This document shows positions 1-10,489 of a stretch of DNA of 64,000 nt, one piece after another (the stretch's first letter is position 1; each line of letters starts with the position of its first letter). This stretch comes from Clostridiales bacterium (GTDB lineage Bacteria > Bacillota > Clostridia > Lachnospirales > Lachnospiraceae), in NCBI GenBank assembly GCA_012520655.1, contig JAAYNW010000033.1, positions 1 to 64,000 of the forward strand, given 5' to 3'. A program made the translations under genes and the position numbers. The notes beneath the pieces are model-generated. The model did not search any database and was not told the origin of the DNA. It saw only the letters and a program-made list of their open reading frames with translations.

Positions 1-956
1 AGAAGAAAATGTCCGTCAAATACATATTCATCCATAAGGCCGCCAAAAAAGCAAAGCCTATCCGCTGTATTGGCAGAGTTCAAAAACTCCGTTGCCGCTC
101 CCGTTCCCCGGTATCCTCTGAAAATATGTTTAAGAGAGGCCGGATAACTCATGACTGCCATCCCTATGGAAACCACGAGACTAAGTCCGTATCGGAAGCA
201 ATTCATCAGATTCCTGTCACGCCATAATAACCATATACAGAATCCCACCGCCGTAAAAAACAGGAATATAATATAATAATATTGTGTCAGAAAGCCCAAA
301 TAACTTACAAGCATAAGGGGAAGAAGAAATCTGTGAAAACGCATATCTCCTTTTTTCATCGCCCATACATGAAGGCAGGCACAAAGAAGTACGAACAACG
401 TCAGCCATTCATACATTCTTATAAAAAGAACTCCCGAAATAATAACCGCATTAAAACCATGCGCTGCGCTTACAAGAAAAGTAAGAGTTTTATTTTTGTT
501 CGTTACCGTATTAGTAAGCCATGCCAACAGAATAAAATTAACGATATATGCGAATAAATTTACGCCGATACCCAACCATTTGCTAAATACCCCGGGAAAC
601 AGCGAGCATGCAGTATGTAGGAGAAAATAGAAAAAAGGCGGATGCACATCCCATGACTGCACAGTAGCCACCAATCCATAATTAAAGCCTTCCCCCTCAA
701 GCACAACAAACTCATTGCGGTAAGTATCCTTATCCATCCATTCCCTATCCGGTTCGAACAATCCCGCAGTACGGTTTGAAGAATAAAAAGAGTAATATTC
801 ATCCTCATGAAAGCCTGCCTTCCGGCCGCCATAGTAAAGTACCAGAAGAACCTGCAGGCACAATAGAACGAGCATGCTTAATTGCCATGCATATTTTCCA
901 ATATTCTTTTTATCGTTAATCTTGCATTCTTTTTTTGTCATACCGGTTTCCGCCAT
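1..956 (-). CDS. Polytopic membrane protein, probable GT39/ArnT-like glycosyltransferase (C-terminus runs off the window)
   Basis: Manual minus-strand reading from ATG at 956: MAETGMTKKECKINDKKNIGKYAWQLSMLVLLCLQVLLVLYYGGRKAGFHEDEYYSFYSSNRTAG...SWDVHPPFFYFLLHTACSLFPG; the HEDEYYS and VHPPFFYFLLH motifs are typical of GT39-like proteins. Missed by the ORF track because it runs off the edge. Confidence 0.72.
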   Translation of the reverse strand, partial: MAETGMTKKECKINDKKNIGKYAWQLSMLVLLCLQVLLVLYYGGRKAGFHEDEYYSFYSSNRTAGLFEPDREWMDKDTYRNEFVVLEGEGFNYGLVATVQSWDVHPPFFYFLLHTACSLFPGVFSKWLGIGVNLFAYIVNFILLAWLTNTVTNKNKTLTFLVSAAHGFNAVIISGVLFIRMYEWLTLFVLLCACLHVWAMKKGDMRFHRFLLPLMLVSYLGFLTQYYYIIFLFFTAVGFCIWLLWRDRNLMNCFRYGLSLVVSIGMAVMSYPASLKHIFRGYRGTGAATEFLNSANTADRLCFFGGLMDEYVFDGHFL

Positions 957-961
957 ATATT

Positions 962-1963
962 TTATTTCCTCATCTTCAGTCCATGCAGCTTCCGCACCGA
1001 CTTAGGCGCAACGGTGAGAAGCAGGAGGTATATTTTATTCTTTGCCGTGAGATAAGGGTTCTTAATCGTATCCGCCGCATGGGCGCGCAAATATCTTTTA
1101 ACCGACTGGTAGAATTCATCCTCACCGGTCATTTGGGAAATAGGAATATGAAGCATATAATCCAATCTTTGATACAGCCCAAACCGGATAGCTTCCTTTT
1201 TTAACGCAGGATATTTGTCATCTACCAGTTTTTCTGCCATATCCGCATTATTTACAATATCGATAAATACCCTTGAAAACTCATCCTTTGTTTTCTTTCT
1301 CGTATTGCTTCCAATCCGGTAAAACACGTGATAATATTGCTCAGGGACAATTGCGATTCCCCCTGTCTCTTCAAGCATATTCACCAGGAGATGGAAGTCT
1401 TCATTCAATACGCCTTCGGGAAACCGGCGGTTTTCAAACAAGCTTTTATCCGCAAGTTTCGTACAAAAAGAACAGTCCCCCTTATGCAACAGCAATTCCC
1501 GCATAAACATTTCGGACTGACATATATAAGTTTCTTTCGGCGGTTCGCATACATCGGGAAGCTTTTTCCCGCTCTCATCAATCTCATCCCGCGAGACTTG
1601 CGCAATGCGGACTCCATATTTCTCAATACACTCCATCAATCTCTCATACATCCGGCTGTCAATGAAATCATCGCTGTCCACAAAACCGATCCACTTCCCC
1701 TTGGCGACATTTATTCCCAGATTCCGCGCGGAAGATGAGCCTCCGTTTCCTTTGTGGAATACTTTAATCCTTCCGTCGTTCGCAGCAAGTTCATCCACCA
1801 GTTTTTCCGTTCCGTCATCGGAACCGTCATCAACAAGTATAATCTCCAGATTAGAATATGTCTGACCGCATATTGACTCCACGCATCTGGGAAGATAATC
1901 CGCGATATTATAAACAGGAACAATAATGCTGACCAAATCCTGCTGTTTCTTTCCAATCTCCAC
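962..1963 (-). CDS. Glycosyltransferase family 2
   Basis: VSIIVPVYNIADYLPRCVESICGQTYSNLEIILVDDGSDDGT...FVDSDDF. Confidence 0.95.
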   Translation of the reverse strand: MEIGKKQQDLVSIIVPVYNIADYLPRCVESICGQTYSNLEIILVDDGSDDGTEKLVDELAANDGRIKVFHKGNGGSSSARNLGINVAKGKWIGFVDSDDFIDSRMYERLMECIEKYGVRIAQVSRDEIDESGKKLPDVCEPPKETYICQSEMFMRELLLHKGDCSFCTKLADKSLFENRRFPEGVLNEDFHLLVNMLEETGGIAIVPEQYYHVFYRIGSNTRKKTKDEFSRVFIDIVNNADMAEKLVDDKYPALKKEAIRFGLYQRLDYMLHIPISQMTGEDEFYQSVKRYLRAHAADTIKNPYLTAKNKIYLLLLTVAPKSVRKLHGLKMRK

Positions 1964-2007
1964 TTTTCTGTCTCCAATCCTTATTCCCCATATGCCAGGG
2001 TATCTAT

Positions 2008-3198
2008 CTACAGCTTGTGCCTTATCACTTTTTCATACATCTTTCCCGGTGCAATGACCGGTGCCGGACTTAACGGTCCTTCCTTTGCCGGAATCACTTT
2101 CCCATCTATGAAATCTCCGCAAAAGCGAAGGAGCTCCTTTGCCGCATACTCTGCGTTCCACTTGCCTACAATGGTATTGTAGGCTTCTTTTCCCAGCTTC
2201 TTTCTCAACTCCGGATTTTCTACCAGTTTTTTCACCTGTACGGAAAAGTCTTCATAGGAGCCGTTCCTATACACCAGGCCATTCTCTCCATGTTTTATCA
2301 GAAATGGGACTGCACCTGCTTCCACATTGGCCACTACGGCGCAGCCGCTGTTCATCGCTTCATTGACAACAGCTCCCCATCCTTCCAGATAATTGCTCGT
2401 AAACAGATGAATATGACATTTTTCCATGATCTTTCTGACATTTTTCGGTTCTGTATATCCGTAAAAGGTAAAATATTCTTCCAAATCATTCTCGGTTACC
2501 CTGCGTTTCAATTCTTCATCCATTTCTCCGCTTCCGACCATGTGAATATGAAAACTTTTGTTCTCATTTTTCAATTCTTCCGCTATTCTTACCGCATATT
2601 CCGGATGCTTCAAAGGCATAAACCGACCAGCCCACACGATATCGGCTCTTCCGGTATCCTCCTTTAATTTCTCCAGTTCTCCCTCCGTATATATAACCGT
2701 TTCCGGGAAATAACCGAAACGCAACAGCTTATCCGGATATGCTCTTATTATATGAAAGTCCGAAGCCACGTACGCCCCCGCACACAAGAGACATACCGGT
2801 GCCTTTCGGTACTTCGTATGCTCCTTGTATTTCCGCAGCAGACCTCTGGGCGAAATGGCTTTCCACTGGCCTTCCCTATACAGCCTCTCGCTCACTCGGA
2901 TTGTAGGCTTCCCAGCTTCCAAACGTTCTGAAATGATATCTTCACGCCCCGTCCAGCCAAAAATCACGATATCGCTTTCCATAATCAATTCGCGACATTC
3001 TTTTTCTTGCTTATACCAGCAACGCACATACGGCAGCTTGTCGATATCCACACTCCACCCCATAGCGACACGTTCCGTTTCCATCGGTTCGGTCTGTATA
3101 AAATGATATCCTTCTCCTAGCTTTTCATAACATGCATCTGAAAAAGGAATCTGATGATGATTGATATAATTGGATACGAAAGTAACCGTCATACGCAA
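2008..3198 (-). CDS. Glycosyltransferase family 4
   Basis: GT4 C-terminal motif: WGAVVNEAMNSGCAVVANVEAGAVPFLIKHGENGLVY. Confidence 0.9.
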   Translation of the reverse strand: MRMTVTFVSNYINHHQIPFSDACYEKLGEGYHFIQTEPMETERVAMGWSVDIDKLPYVRCWYKQEKECRELIMESDIVIFGWTGREDIISERLEAGKPTIRVSERLYREGQWKAISPRGLLRKYKEHTKYRKAPVCLLCAGAYVASDFHIIRAYPDKLLRFGYFPETVIYTEGELEKLKEDTGRADIVWAGRFMPLKHPEYAVRIAEELKNENKSFHIHMVGSGEMDEELKRRVTENDLEEYFTFYGYTEPKNVRKIMEKCHIHLFTSNYLEGWGAVVNEAMNSGCAVVANVEAGAVPFLIKHGENGLVYRNGSYEDFSVQVKKLVENPELRKKLGKEAYNTIVGKWNAEYAAKELLRFCGDFIDGKVIPAKEGPLSPAPVIAPGKMYEKVIRHKL

Positions 3199-4478
3199 AT
3201 CTCCCTGTATATTTCCAAAAGCCTTTCATAATTGGCGTCCGCATCGTGGGCTTTGTGCGCCCGCATTCTCGCCGCCTCCGCTCTGCTGTCAGCTTCCCCG
3301 GGGTTTGTCCACACGCAGAGCACTGCCTCCGCCAGCTTATCCACATCGCCCGGAGCGTATAGGATTCCTTCTTTTCCATCTTCTATCATGCTGGGAATCC
3401 CCCCGGTCCGCGCCGCCACAACCGGCACCCCGAGAAGCATGGCTTCTCCCATAGAATTGGGGGAATTCTCCAAAGAAGAAGGACACACAAATACGCTGCT
3501 TTTTAAAAATTGCTCTTTCATCTCTTCCGCCGAAAGCTTGCCGAGTATCTTCACTTTATCCTTCAGCTGATATTTATTCACCAGCTCCAGCAAGTATTTC
3601 CCGTAGGACGATATCTTTATGCGGTCCTTTATCGTTTCATTGCCGGTAATACTGTTTCCCGCCACATAGATGCAGGCATCCGGATATTCGGATAGTATCT
3701 TCGGCATTGCCCGTAGCACATAGTGGAATCCCTTTAGCGGATAGTCTCCCTGGCTTAAAAAAATACTGTGAGAAACGCACTCTTCCCTCTTCCAGCTTCC
3801 GGTGTAGAACGGCGAACGCATTGTCTCGTTCATATGGTAATACGCCGCATGTTCATTGATTTTCTTCGTTTCTTCCTTGTCAAACAGAGTTCTACCCGTA
3901 ATATTGCCTGCTTTTCGCAAGGCTTCCTTTTCATATTCCCCTCGAACCTTGAACTTTTCCTGTTGTTTTCTGATGCTGTCTTTTTTCAATCTATCCCGCA
4001 ATGTCGCTCTATTTTGCACGTATTCGGGAAGATCTGCCATATAAGCCTCCGCACAGGCAAAGCAAAGCCCTTGTATGCCTATCAGTATTCTTTCCGGCCG
4101 TCGAAAAGCTCTTGTCATTGCAAGAGTGTGCGGGAATTCCGTTCCGAAAATATGCACTGCATCGGGTCTAAAATCCTCTAGGATTTCCAAGAAACGTCGT
4201 TCCATGCCCGCATCATACCTTTCCGGTGCCGCAAGCTCCTCTTCAAAAGCATAGCAAACAGTATTTCCCAGCTTCCATCGTCCCTTTTGCTCCTGAAGCT
4301 TTCCCTGAAGCTTTTTTACCGGAAAGCAGATTCCCAATTCGATTTGCAGCCTATCGTCCTCAGCTATGCGTCCGTATATCCCCGTCAGCCACCCTTCTCT
4401 GTTGCTGTATGACTGTCCGATACTTTCCGCAATTGCCGGAAGCATGATGTTACACAACCATAATATTCTCATTCTCAC
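3189..4478 (-). CDS. Glycosyltransferase family 4
   Basis: [47 protein letters not shown]4 C-domain. Confidence 0.93.
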   Translation of the reverse strand: MRMRILWLCNIMLPAIAESIGQSYSNREGWLTGIYGRIAEDDRLQIELGICFPVKKLQGKLQEQKGRWKLGNTVCYAFEEELAAPERYDAGMERRFLEILEDFRPDAVHIFGTEFPHTLAMTRAFRRPERILIGIQGLCFACAEAYMADLPEYVQNRATLRDRLKKDSIRKQQEKFKVRGEYEKEALRKAGNITGRTLFDKEETKKINEHAAYYHMNETMRSPFYTGSWKREECVSHSIFLSQGDYPLKGFHYVLRAMPKILSEYPDACIYVAGNSITGNETIKDRIKISSYGKYLLELVNKYQLKDKVKILGKLSAEEMKEQFLKSSVFVCPSSLENSPNSMGEAMLLGVPVVAARTGGIPSMIEDGKEGILYAPGDVDKLAEAVLCVWTNPGEADSRAEAARMRAHKAHDADANYERLLEIYREICV

Positions 4479-5287
4479 TCTCCATGACCGCTCCTATATG
4501 CAAAAGCTTTTATTTTATTATAAAAACGAGCCGTCGCCTTATTGCGCGCCAACCACGTCCGCAGCGGGGCAAACGACAAAAGCATAATCATACGGTACTT
4601 GAATACCTGCCCTCCGGACATATATTTTCTTACAATCTCTTTATGTTCTTCCTTGGACTTCCTTCGATTCTCCTTCGTCTCCGAAAAACCGCCGCCTTCA
4701 TAGTCTGCGACCAGAAAAGGCATATAGACCGTCTTTGCCTTCCCTTCAAAAAAGCACCAGAGGAAATGTTCATAATCCGCTCTCACCCGATATTTCAAAT
4801 CGAACTTCTTCTGTCTCATCAGCTCTGACGCATAGAAACAAGCCTGATGACAAGGTACGTTCCTGTAGCATGCAAACGCGTCCATATGAGGATTGGAGCT
4901 TACCTTTTCCCCGGTCATCCTTTCTAAAATATCGCCGTAAAAAACAGCTTTTCCTTTCACTGAACTTTCTTCTATTTGCCCTGCAGTTCTTTGAAGCACG
5001 CCCTCATCATAGAAAATATCTCCGCAGTTTAAAAAGTAAACATAATCGCCGCTTACTTTATCCACCGCCTGGTTCATCGCATCATAAATTCCTGTATCCT
5101 TCAGGCAGTAAACCTTTATTCTCTCATCCTCAGGAAGCGTTTCGAGTGAACCATCCTTCGAAAGCCCATCCTTTACAATAATTTCATAGTTATCGTATGT
5201 TTGTTTCCTGATATTCTTTATTGTCTTCTTAAGTCGTTCCCCTTCGTTCAGGCAGACCACAACAATACTGAACATTACCTGTCCCAT
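4475..5287 (-). CDS. Glycosyltransferase family 2
   Basis: FSIVVVCLNEGERLKKTIKNIRKQTYDNYEIIVKDGLSKDGSLE...YFLNCGDIFYDE. Confidence 0.92.
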   Translation of the reverse strand: MGQVMFSIVVVCLNEGERLKKTIKNIRKQTYDNYEIIVKDGLSKDGSLETLPEDERIKVYCLKDTGIYDAMNQAVDKVSGDYVYFLNCGDIFYDEGVLQRTAGQIEESSVKGKAVFYGDILERMTGEKVSSNPHMDAFACYRNVPCHQACFYASELMRQKKFDLKYRVRADYEHFLWCFFEGKAKTVYMPFLVADYEGGGFSETKENRRKSKEEHKEIVRKYMSGGQVFKYRMIMLLSFAPLRTWLARNKATARFYNKIKAFAYRSGHGE

Positions 5288-5297
5288 AAGTTCTCCT

Positions 5298-6410
5298 TTA
5301 ATTTAAATCCGACAGAATCGGCACCATGTCATGAAACATAAAGGTCTGATACGGCAATACACGGATGCCGTCATCCCCTGCCCTCATTAAGTAAAGCACG
5401 AAATATCCTACTGCCGCCAAAGCTATCGCTATACTAAAGAATCTTTTCTGCCGCTTATCCGGTATCTTCATAACAATTGCAGGAATAAAAAGTATCTGCG
5501 TTATGTTAAGATAATACCCGATTCTCGTAATGATCGGCAGGAAAGAGCAGCAAGCATACAGCACCAAGGCGCCCAAGTTACAATAGAAATAAAAACGATT
5601 TCTCGTGCTGTCTTTTACTGCCTGTTTATAATACAGCAAAGATAAGACGAGGACTCCCGCACACCTTAAAATATTGAACCAGCTGACGCCGCCCTCCAAA
5701 TATTCCGTGTCCGCATAAGAGGGATATAAAAATACTACCACCTTTAAATAAAAGTTCTGTAAAAAGAAAAAGGTGGTGCAGAAAACAGCCATTAGCGCAA
5801 GCTGCCACCTTTTCCACGGCAGGGTAGCAAGAAAATACAACGGGATAATTACCAATAATGATTTATGAAAGGTCGCCCCTAAAAGAACCAATAAAATAAA
5901 CTTTCCCCATTCCCTGCGCAGCACATACTTTATAGAGTATAACGCGAGGGCGAGAGCAAAATAATAACGTACCGTGTTAAAAGTGTGAAAGTAAAACCCA
6001 AACGCCATAAATAAAAAAAAGCTGAAACCGAAGCTGTCACTCTGTTCATATATGGCTTTTAAAAAGAATAAAATCGTAAAAAAAGCAAATACCGCAAAAA
6101 CCAGCAGGAAATTCTCATATCCCGATATATCATATAATACCGTTACCAGTGCATTAAACCCTATTTCAGTAGGCACATAATCATATGCGTCACTGGCAAT
6201 CAGATGCATAAACTCCACATATTTGGCATAATCGTTGCCAACATTCAGTCTGCAGGCGGATACTGCAAATAAAATGGTAAAAATGGAAAACAGGCACAGC
6301 CCGTTCAAAGCCTGCTGCCTGCTCAAATTATTTTCTCCGTATATCGGCATAACCCGGACTGCAAAAGCCAGCAGTACCGTTATGACCACAATCGCTATAT
6401 AAAGAATCAT
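5298..6410 (-). CDS. EpsG-family polytopic protein (probable exopolysaccharide polymerase)
   Basis: Multi-TM; RLNVGNDYAKYVEFMHLI...PTEIGFNALVTVLYDISGYENFLLVFAVFAFFTILFFLKAIYEQS pattern of EpsG/Wzy-like proteins; sits between glycosyltransferases. Confidence 0.82.
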   Translation of the reverse strand: MILYIAIVVITVLLAFAVRVMPIYGENNLSRQQALNGLCLFSIFTILFAVSACRLNVGNDYAKYVEFMHLIASDAYDYVPTEIGFNALVTVLYDISGYENFLLVFAVFAFFTILFFLKAIYEQSDSFGFSFFLFMAFGFYFHTFNTVRYYFALALALYSIKYVLRREWGKFILLVLLGATFHKSLLVIIPLYFLATLPWKRWQLALMAVFCTTFFFLQNFYLKVVVFLYPSYADTEYLEGGVSWFNILRCAGVLVLSLLYYKQAVKDSTRNRFYFYCNLGALVLYACCSFLPIITRIGYYLNITQILFIPAIVMKIPDKRQKRFFSIAIALAAVGYFVLYLMRAGDDGIRVLPYQTFMFHDMVPILSDLN

Positions 6411-7180
6411 GCTTTATGAACCCCTTCCCGCATCCACTTATACGCCTGTTTCCAATCGATTTCCCTACACATCTCATCCCTATGTGCAAGCAAAAACCTC
6501 AGGGAAAAAGGAATCGCCATCCTTCCGTATAAATAGCGGTACAACACTCCTCTGTCCTTAAAAAATTTCTCGTTATATCCATGGAACCATGTGGATTCCC
6601 GTTCTATTTCTTCTCCGATTACGATAGGAGAAGCATATATCCGCAGCCCCGCCTTTAAACAATCTCTCAGAAAAAGGCTGTCCTCTCCGTTGCTGTATCT
6701 TGCTCCGCCGCCAAAAAGGAGCGAAAAACTCACATTTGCGCTATGAAGCGCCTCAGTCTTGGCCGCGATACTATATGCCGGGTATCTGCCATAATTATAC
6801 CAACGTACTCTCTTCTCCGTTTCATTCCAATATGTCTTCCTGGCCGGCGCTACCGTTACGTTGAACAGAAGGATATCCGCATCTTTTTTCTTGCTGAATT
6901 CTTCTTCTATTTTTTTCGCATATCCCGTTTCGTATACGATATCTTCATCCGCAAAAATGCATATATCCGCATCCGCACGCATGAGAGCCGTGTTCCTGCT
7001 AAGTCCCACGCCCTTTTCCTTCAGGCTGTAGCACTGCACCTTCCACCCCTTATGCTCATATTCATCATAGGCAAACCTTTGGCACTGATTAATAATGATA
7101 GCATCCGTTTCTATATTCATTTTATCTGCCAGCGTCAGGACTTCCTGATTCACTGCGGAAACCAGCATCTGCAATTTCAT
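6407..7180 (-). CDS. Glycosyltransferase family 2-like protein
   Basis: KGVGLSRNTALMRADADICIFADEDIVYETGYAKKIEEEF. Confidence 0.82.
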   Translation of the reverse strand: MKLQMLVSAVNQEVLTLADKMNIETDAIIINQCQRFAYDEYEHKGWKVQCYSLKEKGVGLSRNTALMRADADICIFADEDIVYETGYAKKIEEEFSKKKDADILLFNVTVAPARKTYWNETEKRVRWYNYGRYPAYSIAAKTEALHSANVSFSLLFGGGARYSNGEDSLFLRDCLKAGLRIYASPIVIGEEIERESTWFHGYNEKFFKDRGVLYRYLYGRMAIPFSLRFLLAHRDEMCREIDWKQAYKWMREGVHKA

Positions 7181-7193
7181 TCTCGGCTCCTGT

Positions 7194-8279
7194 CTATTTC
7201 CTGTTTTGAGGCTTCTTACACATATAATACTTCTTCAAAAAGCGAACATCCGCTTCCACAATCAATATGCCGAGCAACTTACAATCCTGCTTTTTTAGGT
7301 TGCTGACAGTACGTTCAATGAGTTTTCCGTTTCTTCTGCCATAGCGTACAATTAAGAGAACCCCATCCGTGTTCCGGGCTCTTTCATATCCCTCCGGCGA
7401 ATCCTCCGGCAATTCCACAAGGATATTCTCACAGTTGCCCGGCAGCTTTTCCGTACTGAGAATCTTCTCCATCGTCAGCTTCGCATTCTTGGCATCTTCT
7501 TTATAATCCACACTCATAAAGGATATTTTCTTCAAATTTCTGCATAAGTAAGTATAGTTCGATAAAAATTCATTACCATAGCTCTGAAAGGTTCCTGCCT
7601 CTCCCGCCGTAAATATGCCGAATACGGGCAGTCCAAACTGTTTTTCCGCATCCGTTTCCACGTAAACGGAATCATCCAGCACATAATACAAAGCCATAGA
7701 TATCAAAACAATGAAAAGCATTACGACAGCCCCGGTTACCGCCGCACTTACCGTACGGTCCTCCCACATAATCTGCTCCGGCCCCACCGTGCTGTAAATC
7801 TCTATACTGCTGAACAACTCATCCGTTTCTCCAAGGTGAACGAGGGATGCCTGTACCGCCTCCATAATCTGTGCCGTCAGCTCGGGATAGCCTGTCGTTA
7901 CTGTTATGGTAAGCAGACGGATATCCGATAAAATCTCCGCTTTCGTCGCAGCAGCCACTTGCTCCCTGCTTATATTGGTCGGCAATTCCTCCATCGCATA
8001 ATTTAGAATAGGATCAGTATCCAACAAATCATTCCATGTATACCCGTTATAAGAAAGCTCATTAAAGTCTTCCGGCTCACAATTAAAATTCAAATATATC
8101 TTCGATACCGACTGATATTCTTTCTCAGCCGCAAATACAAAATGTGCAATGAGATAAATTCCGACTCCCAAGACGGCACCTGACGCAATCGCTGCCACGG
8201 CCATCCATGCCTTATCCGCAAAACGCAGGAATACCTTTTTCAAGTCCACCCCTGCCTGCATATACCTTTCATTCTCCAT
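7194..8279 (-). CDS. Wzz/YveK-like chain-length determinant with C-terminal degenerate BY-kinase-like extension
   Basis: Two TM segments (WMAVAAIASGAVLGVGIYLIAHFVF; AAVTGAVVMLFIVLISMALYYVL) flanking an extracytoplasmic region; C-terminal DGVLLIVRYGRRNGKLIERTVSNLKKQDCKLLGILIVEADV resembles the C-terminal part of CpsD-type kinases; no GxxGxGKS P-loop. Confidence 0.78.
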   Translation of the reverse strand: MENERYMQAGVDLKKVFLRFADKAWMAVAAIASGAVLGVGIYLIAHFVFAAEKEYQSVSKIYLNFNCEPEDFNELSYNGYTWNDLLDTDPILNYAMEELPTNISREQVAAATKAEILSDIRLLTITVTTGYPELTAQIMEAVQASLVHLGETDELFSSIEIYSTVGPEQIMWEDRTVSAAVTGAVVMLFIVLISMALYYVLDDSVYVETDAEKQFGLPVFGIFTAGEAGTFQSYGNEFLSNYTYLCRNLKKISFMSVDYKEDAKNAKLTMEKILSTEKLPGNCENILVELPEDSPEGYERARNTDGVLLIVRYGRRNGKLIERTVSNLKKQDCKLLGILIVEADVRFLKKYYMCKKPQNRK

Positions 8280-8307
8280 TTCAATTACCTTTCACATAAA
8301 CCTATTC

Positions 8308-9687
8308 CTACTTGTCCTCTTCCTGCCGCAATGCGGTTATCTGTTTGCTATCCACACCCTCCGTGCTTTCCGCACGAAACAGTATCTTCAAGGTGAGCAG
8401 CATCAATTTAATATCCAGCCACACAGTGTAATTCTCGATATAAGCCAGGTCCAGTTTCAGTTTGTCGTAAGGAGTCGTATTATATTTGCCGTAAACCTGC
8501 GCATAACCCGCTAAGCCGGCCTTTACTTTCATCCGGAATACAAACTCCGGCATATCCTCCACATATTGTGCTATAATCTCCGGACGTTCCGGTCTCGGCC
8601 CTATAAACGACATTTCTCCCTTTAAGATATTGAACAGCTGAGGGAGCTCATCGATGCGTACCGCCCTAATAAATTTTCCAATAGGAGTAATCCGGGAATC
8701 GTTTTTTGCCGCCAATCTGGCCACACCGTCCTTTTCCGCATCCACCCGCATACTCCTGAACTTCATGATATAGAATTCCTCTTGATCTCTCGTGCAGCGA
8801 ACCTGCTTGTAGAGCACAGGGCCTCCATCATACAGCTTAATTGCAACTGCCGCAGCGAACATGATAGGGGCGGTTATAACGAGCAAAAGCAAGGAGCAAA
8901 CAATATCTATCAATCTCTTTACCGCTCGCTGCTCCACCGTCAGCGAATATTCTCTTGTCAAAAAGATAGGCGTATCAAAAAAATGCAATTGATCGGAGCC
9001 TTGAATGAGCACATCGGTAATCTTCGGCATCATATATACGCGAATGGATCTCCCGTAGAAAAACTTCAACAGCTTATTTCTTTCCTGGGTGGAAATATCC
9101 CAAAGAACGACAGCATCGTACCGTTTCAAGGCTTCTTCTTCAATCGCCTCAATTCCTTCACTGATATTCATGCATTTTGCGATTTTAAATTTATCTTTTC
9201 TCGTTGCGAACTTATTCAGTATATCATCGATGGCTCTTTCCCCGTATACGAGCAGCATTTCCCGCGGCGGAAATACGCTACGGTAAAAGGTATTGCAGAA
9301 ATATGTCCATATTCCGGATAACAGGAACTGTATTGCCGTCATCTGCAAAATAGGCCCTATGGGAGCCAGCCAGTTTCTCATAAGGGAAATTTGAAAATAA
9401 GAAATCACATTCACTGCCAATAAAGAAAACACTTGCGAGAAAAAAACTTCGGAAGGCTTTAAATATCCTATTTTCAATCCTCCGTAAGTATTTGAAAAAA
9501 AGAATAAAAGAACAAGATAAATGCCGATTATCAAAATGTGGCCATTAATATAGAATTTTAATTTCAATAATACGAGCGGATAATAGCTTGTAAACCAAAA
9601 ATATGCATAAACAGCCGTTTGCAGGCAAAGACCGATCAACGACAGCTGTAATATGATAATTCTCTTCATGGAATCCAAATGTTTCAC
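8308..9687 (-). CDS. Exopolysaccharide biosynthesis polyprenyl glycosylphosphotransferase (sugar transferase)
   Basis: KRLIDIVCSLLLLVITAPIM...GPVLYKQVRCTRDQEEFYIMKFRSMRVDAE...RAVRIDELPQLFNILKGEMSFIGPRPERPE. Confidence 0.96.
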   Translation of the reverse strand: MKHLDSMKRIIILQLSLIGLCLQTAVYAYFWFTSYYPLVLLKLKFYINGHILIIGIYLVLLFFFSNTYGGLKIGYLKPSEVFFSQVFSLLAVNVISYFQISLMRNWLAPIGPILQMTAIQFLLSGIWTYFCNTFYRSVFPPREMLLVYGERAIDDILNKFATRKDKFKIAKCMNISEGIEAIEEEALKRYDAVVLWDISTQERNKLLKFFYGRSIRVYMMPKITDVLIQGSDQLHFFDTPIFLTREYSLTVEQRAVKRLIDIVCSLLLLVITAPIMFAAAVAIKLYDGGPVLYKQVRCTRDQEEFYIMKFRSMRVDAEKDGVARLAAKNDSRITPIGKFIRAVRIDELPQLFNILKGEMSFIGPRPERPEIIAQYVEDMPEFVFRMKVKAGLAGYAQVYGKYNTTPYDKLKLDLAYIENYTVWLDIKLMLLTLKILFRAESTEGVDSKQITALRQEEDK

Positions 9688-9709
9688 AAATGCACCTCAT
9701 CCCTTATGT

Positions 9710-10462
9710 TTATATCCGTCTCAATACCGCTCCAAATGCCCATAAGACGAAATTATATATGCTGTACGGCAGGCTCAGTTGCTCTTCCTTCCTGTACAGG
9801 TTCCAGATTCTTTTTATTGCTACCAGCTTATTGGAGGAAAGCGATTTGCCCGGTCTCCTGTAAATCACGAGCACTTCATTAAGCCCATAGGCCGTATATC
9901 CGTTTCTTAAAATTTTCCACCATGTCGCCGTATCTTCGCTTTTCACAAGCGGCATTTCTATTAATTTCTTATCTATCTTTTCCGTATCGAATATGACCGT
10001 CGAGGTAAATATAACCGTTCTCGAAAGAGCTTCTCTATACGTAATCGTTTCCGGAACCTTTACTACTTTTCCGGTTCCTCTTGCCGACTCATCGCCGAAT
10101 TCATAACCGGAAAAAACAAACGCCGCTTTTTTTTCTTCCATAAAATGCAGCTCCTTTTCCAGTTTTTCCGGAAGCCATACGTCATCGGCATCCAAAAAGG
10201 CGATATATCTTCCCTCCGCCTTAAAGAGTCCCGTATTGCGGGCCAATGCCGCTCCTTCATTTTTCTCCTTGGCAATAAGGCGAATCCTCTCATCTCTGCA
10301 GCAGAATGCTTCTATTTTCTCCTTGCCGTCATCTTTGGAGCAATCGTCCACAAGCAAAAGCTCCCAACACGTGTATGTCTGACGGCATACCATTTCGATT
10401 GTCTCTTCTATATACGCCCCGGCATTGTATACCGGCACTATTATACTGACAAGCTTGTCCAT
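9710..10462 (-). CDS. Glycosyltransferase family 2
   Basis: VSIIVPVYNAGAYIEETIEMVCRQTYTCWELLLVDDCSKDDG...FLDADDVWLPEKLEKEL. Confidence 0.95.
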   Translation of the reverse strand: MDKLVSIIVPVYNAGAYIEETIEMVCRQTYTCWELLLVDDCSKDDGKEKIEAFCCRDERIRLIAKEKNEGAALARNTGLFKAEGRYIAFLDADDVWLPEKLEKELHFMEEKKAAFVFSGYEFGDESARGTGKVVKVPETITYREALSRTVIFTSTVIFDTEKIDKKLIEMPLVKSEDTATWWKILRNGYTAYGLNEVLVIYRRPGKSLSSNKLVAIKRIWNLYRKEEQLSLPYSIYNFVLWAFGAVLRRI

Positions 10463-10489
10463 TCAGCTTTCCCTCTATATACCGAACTT

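Noticed and set aside
8782-9321. 179-aa plus-strand ORF
   Set aside because: Antisense to the sugar transferase gene with strong motifs.
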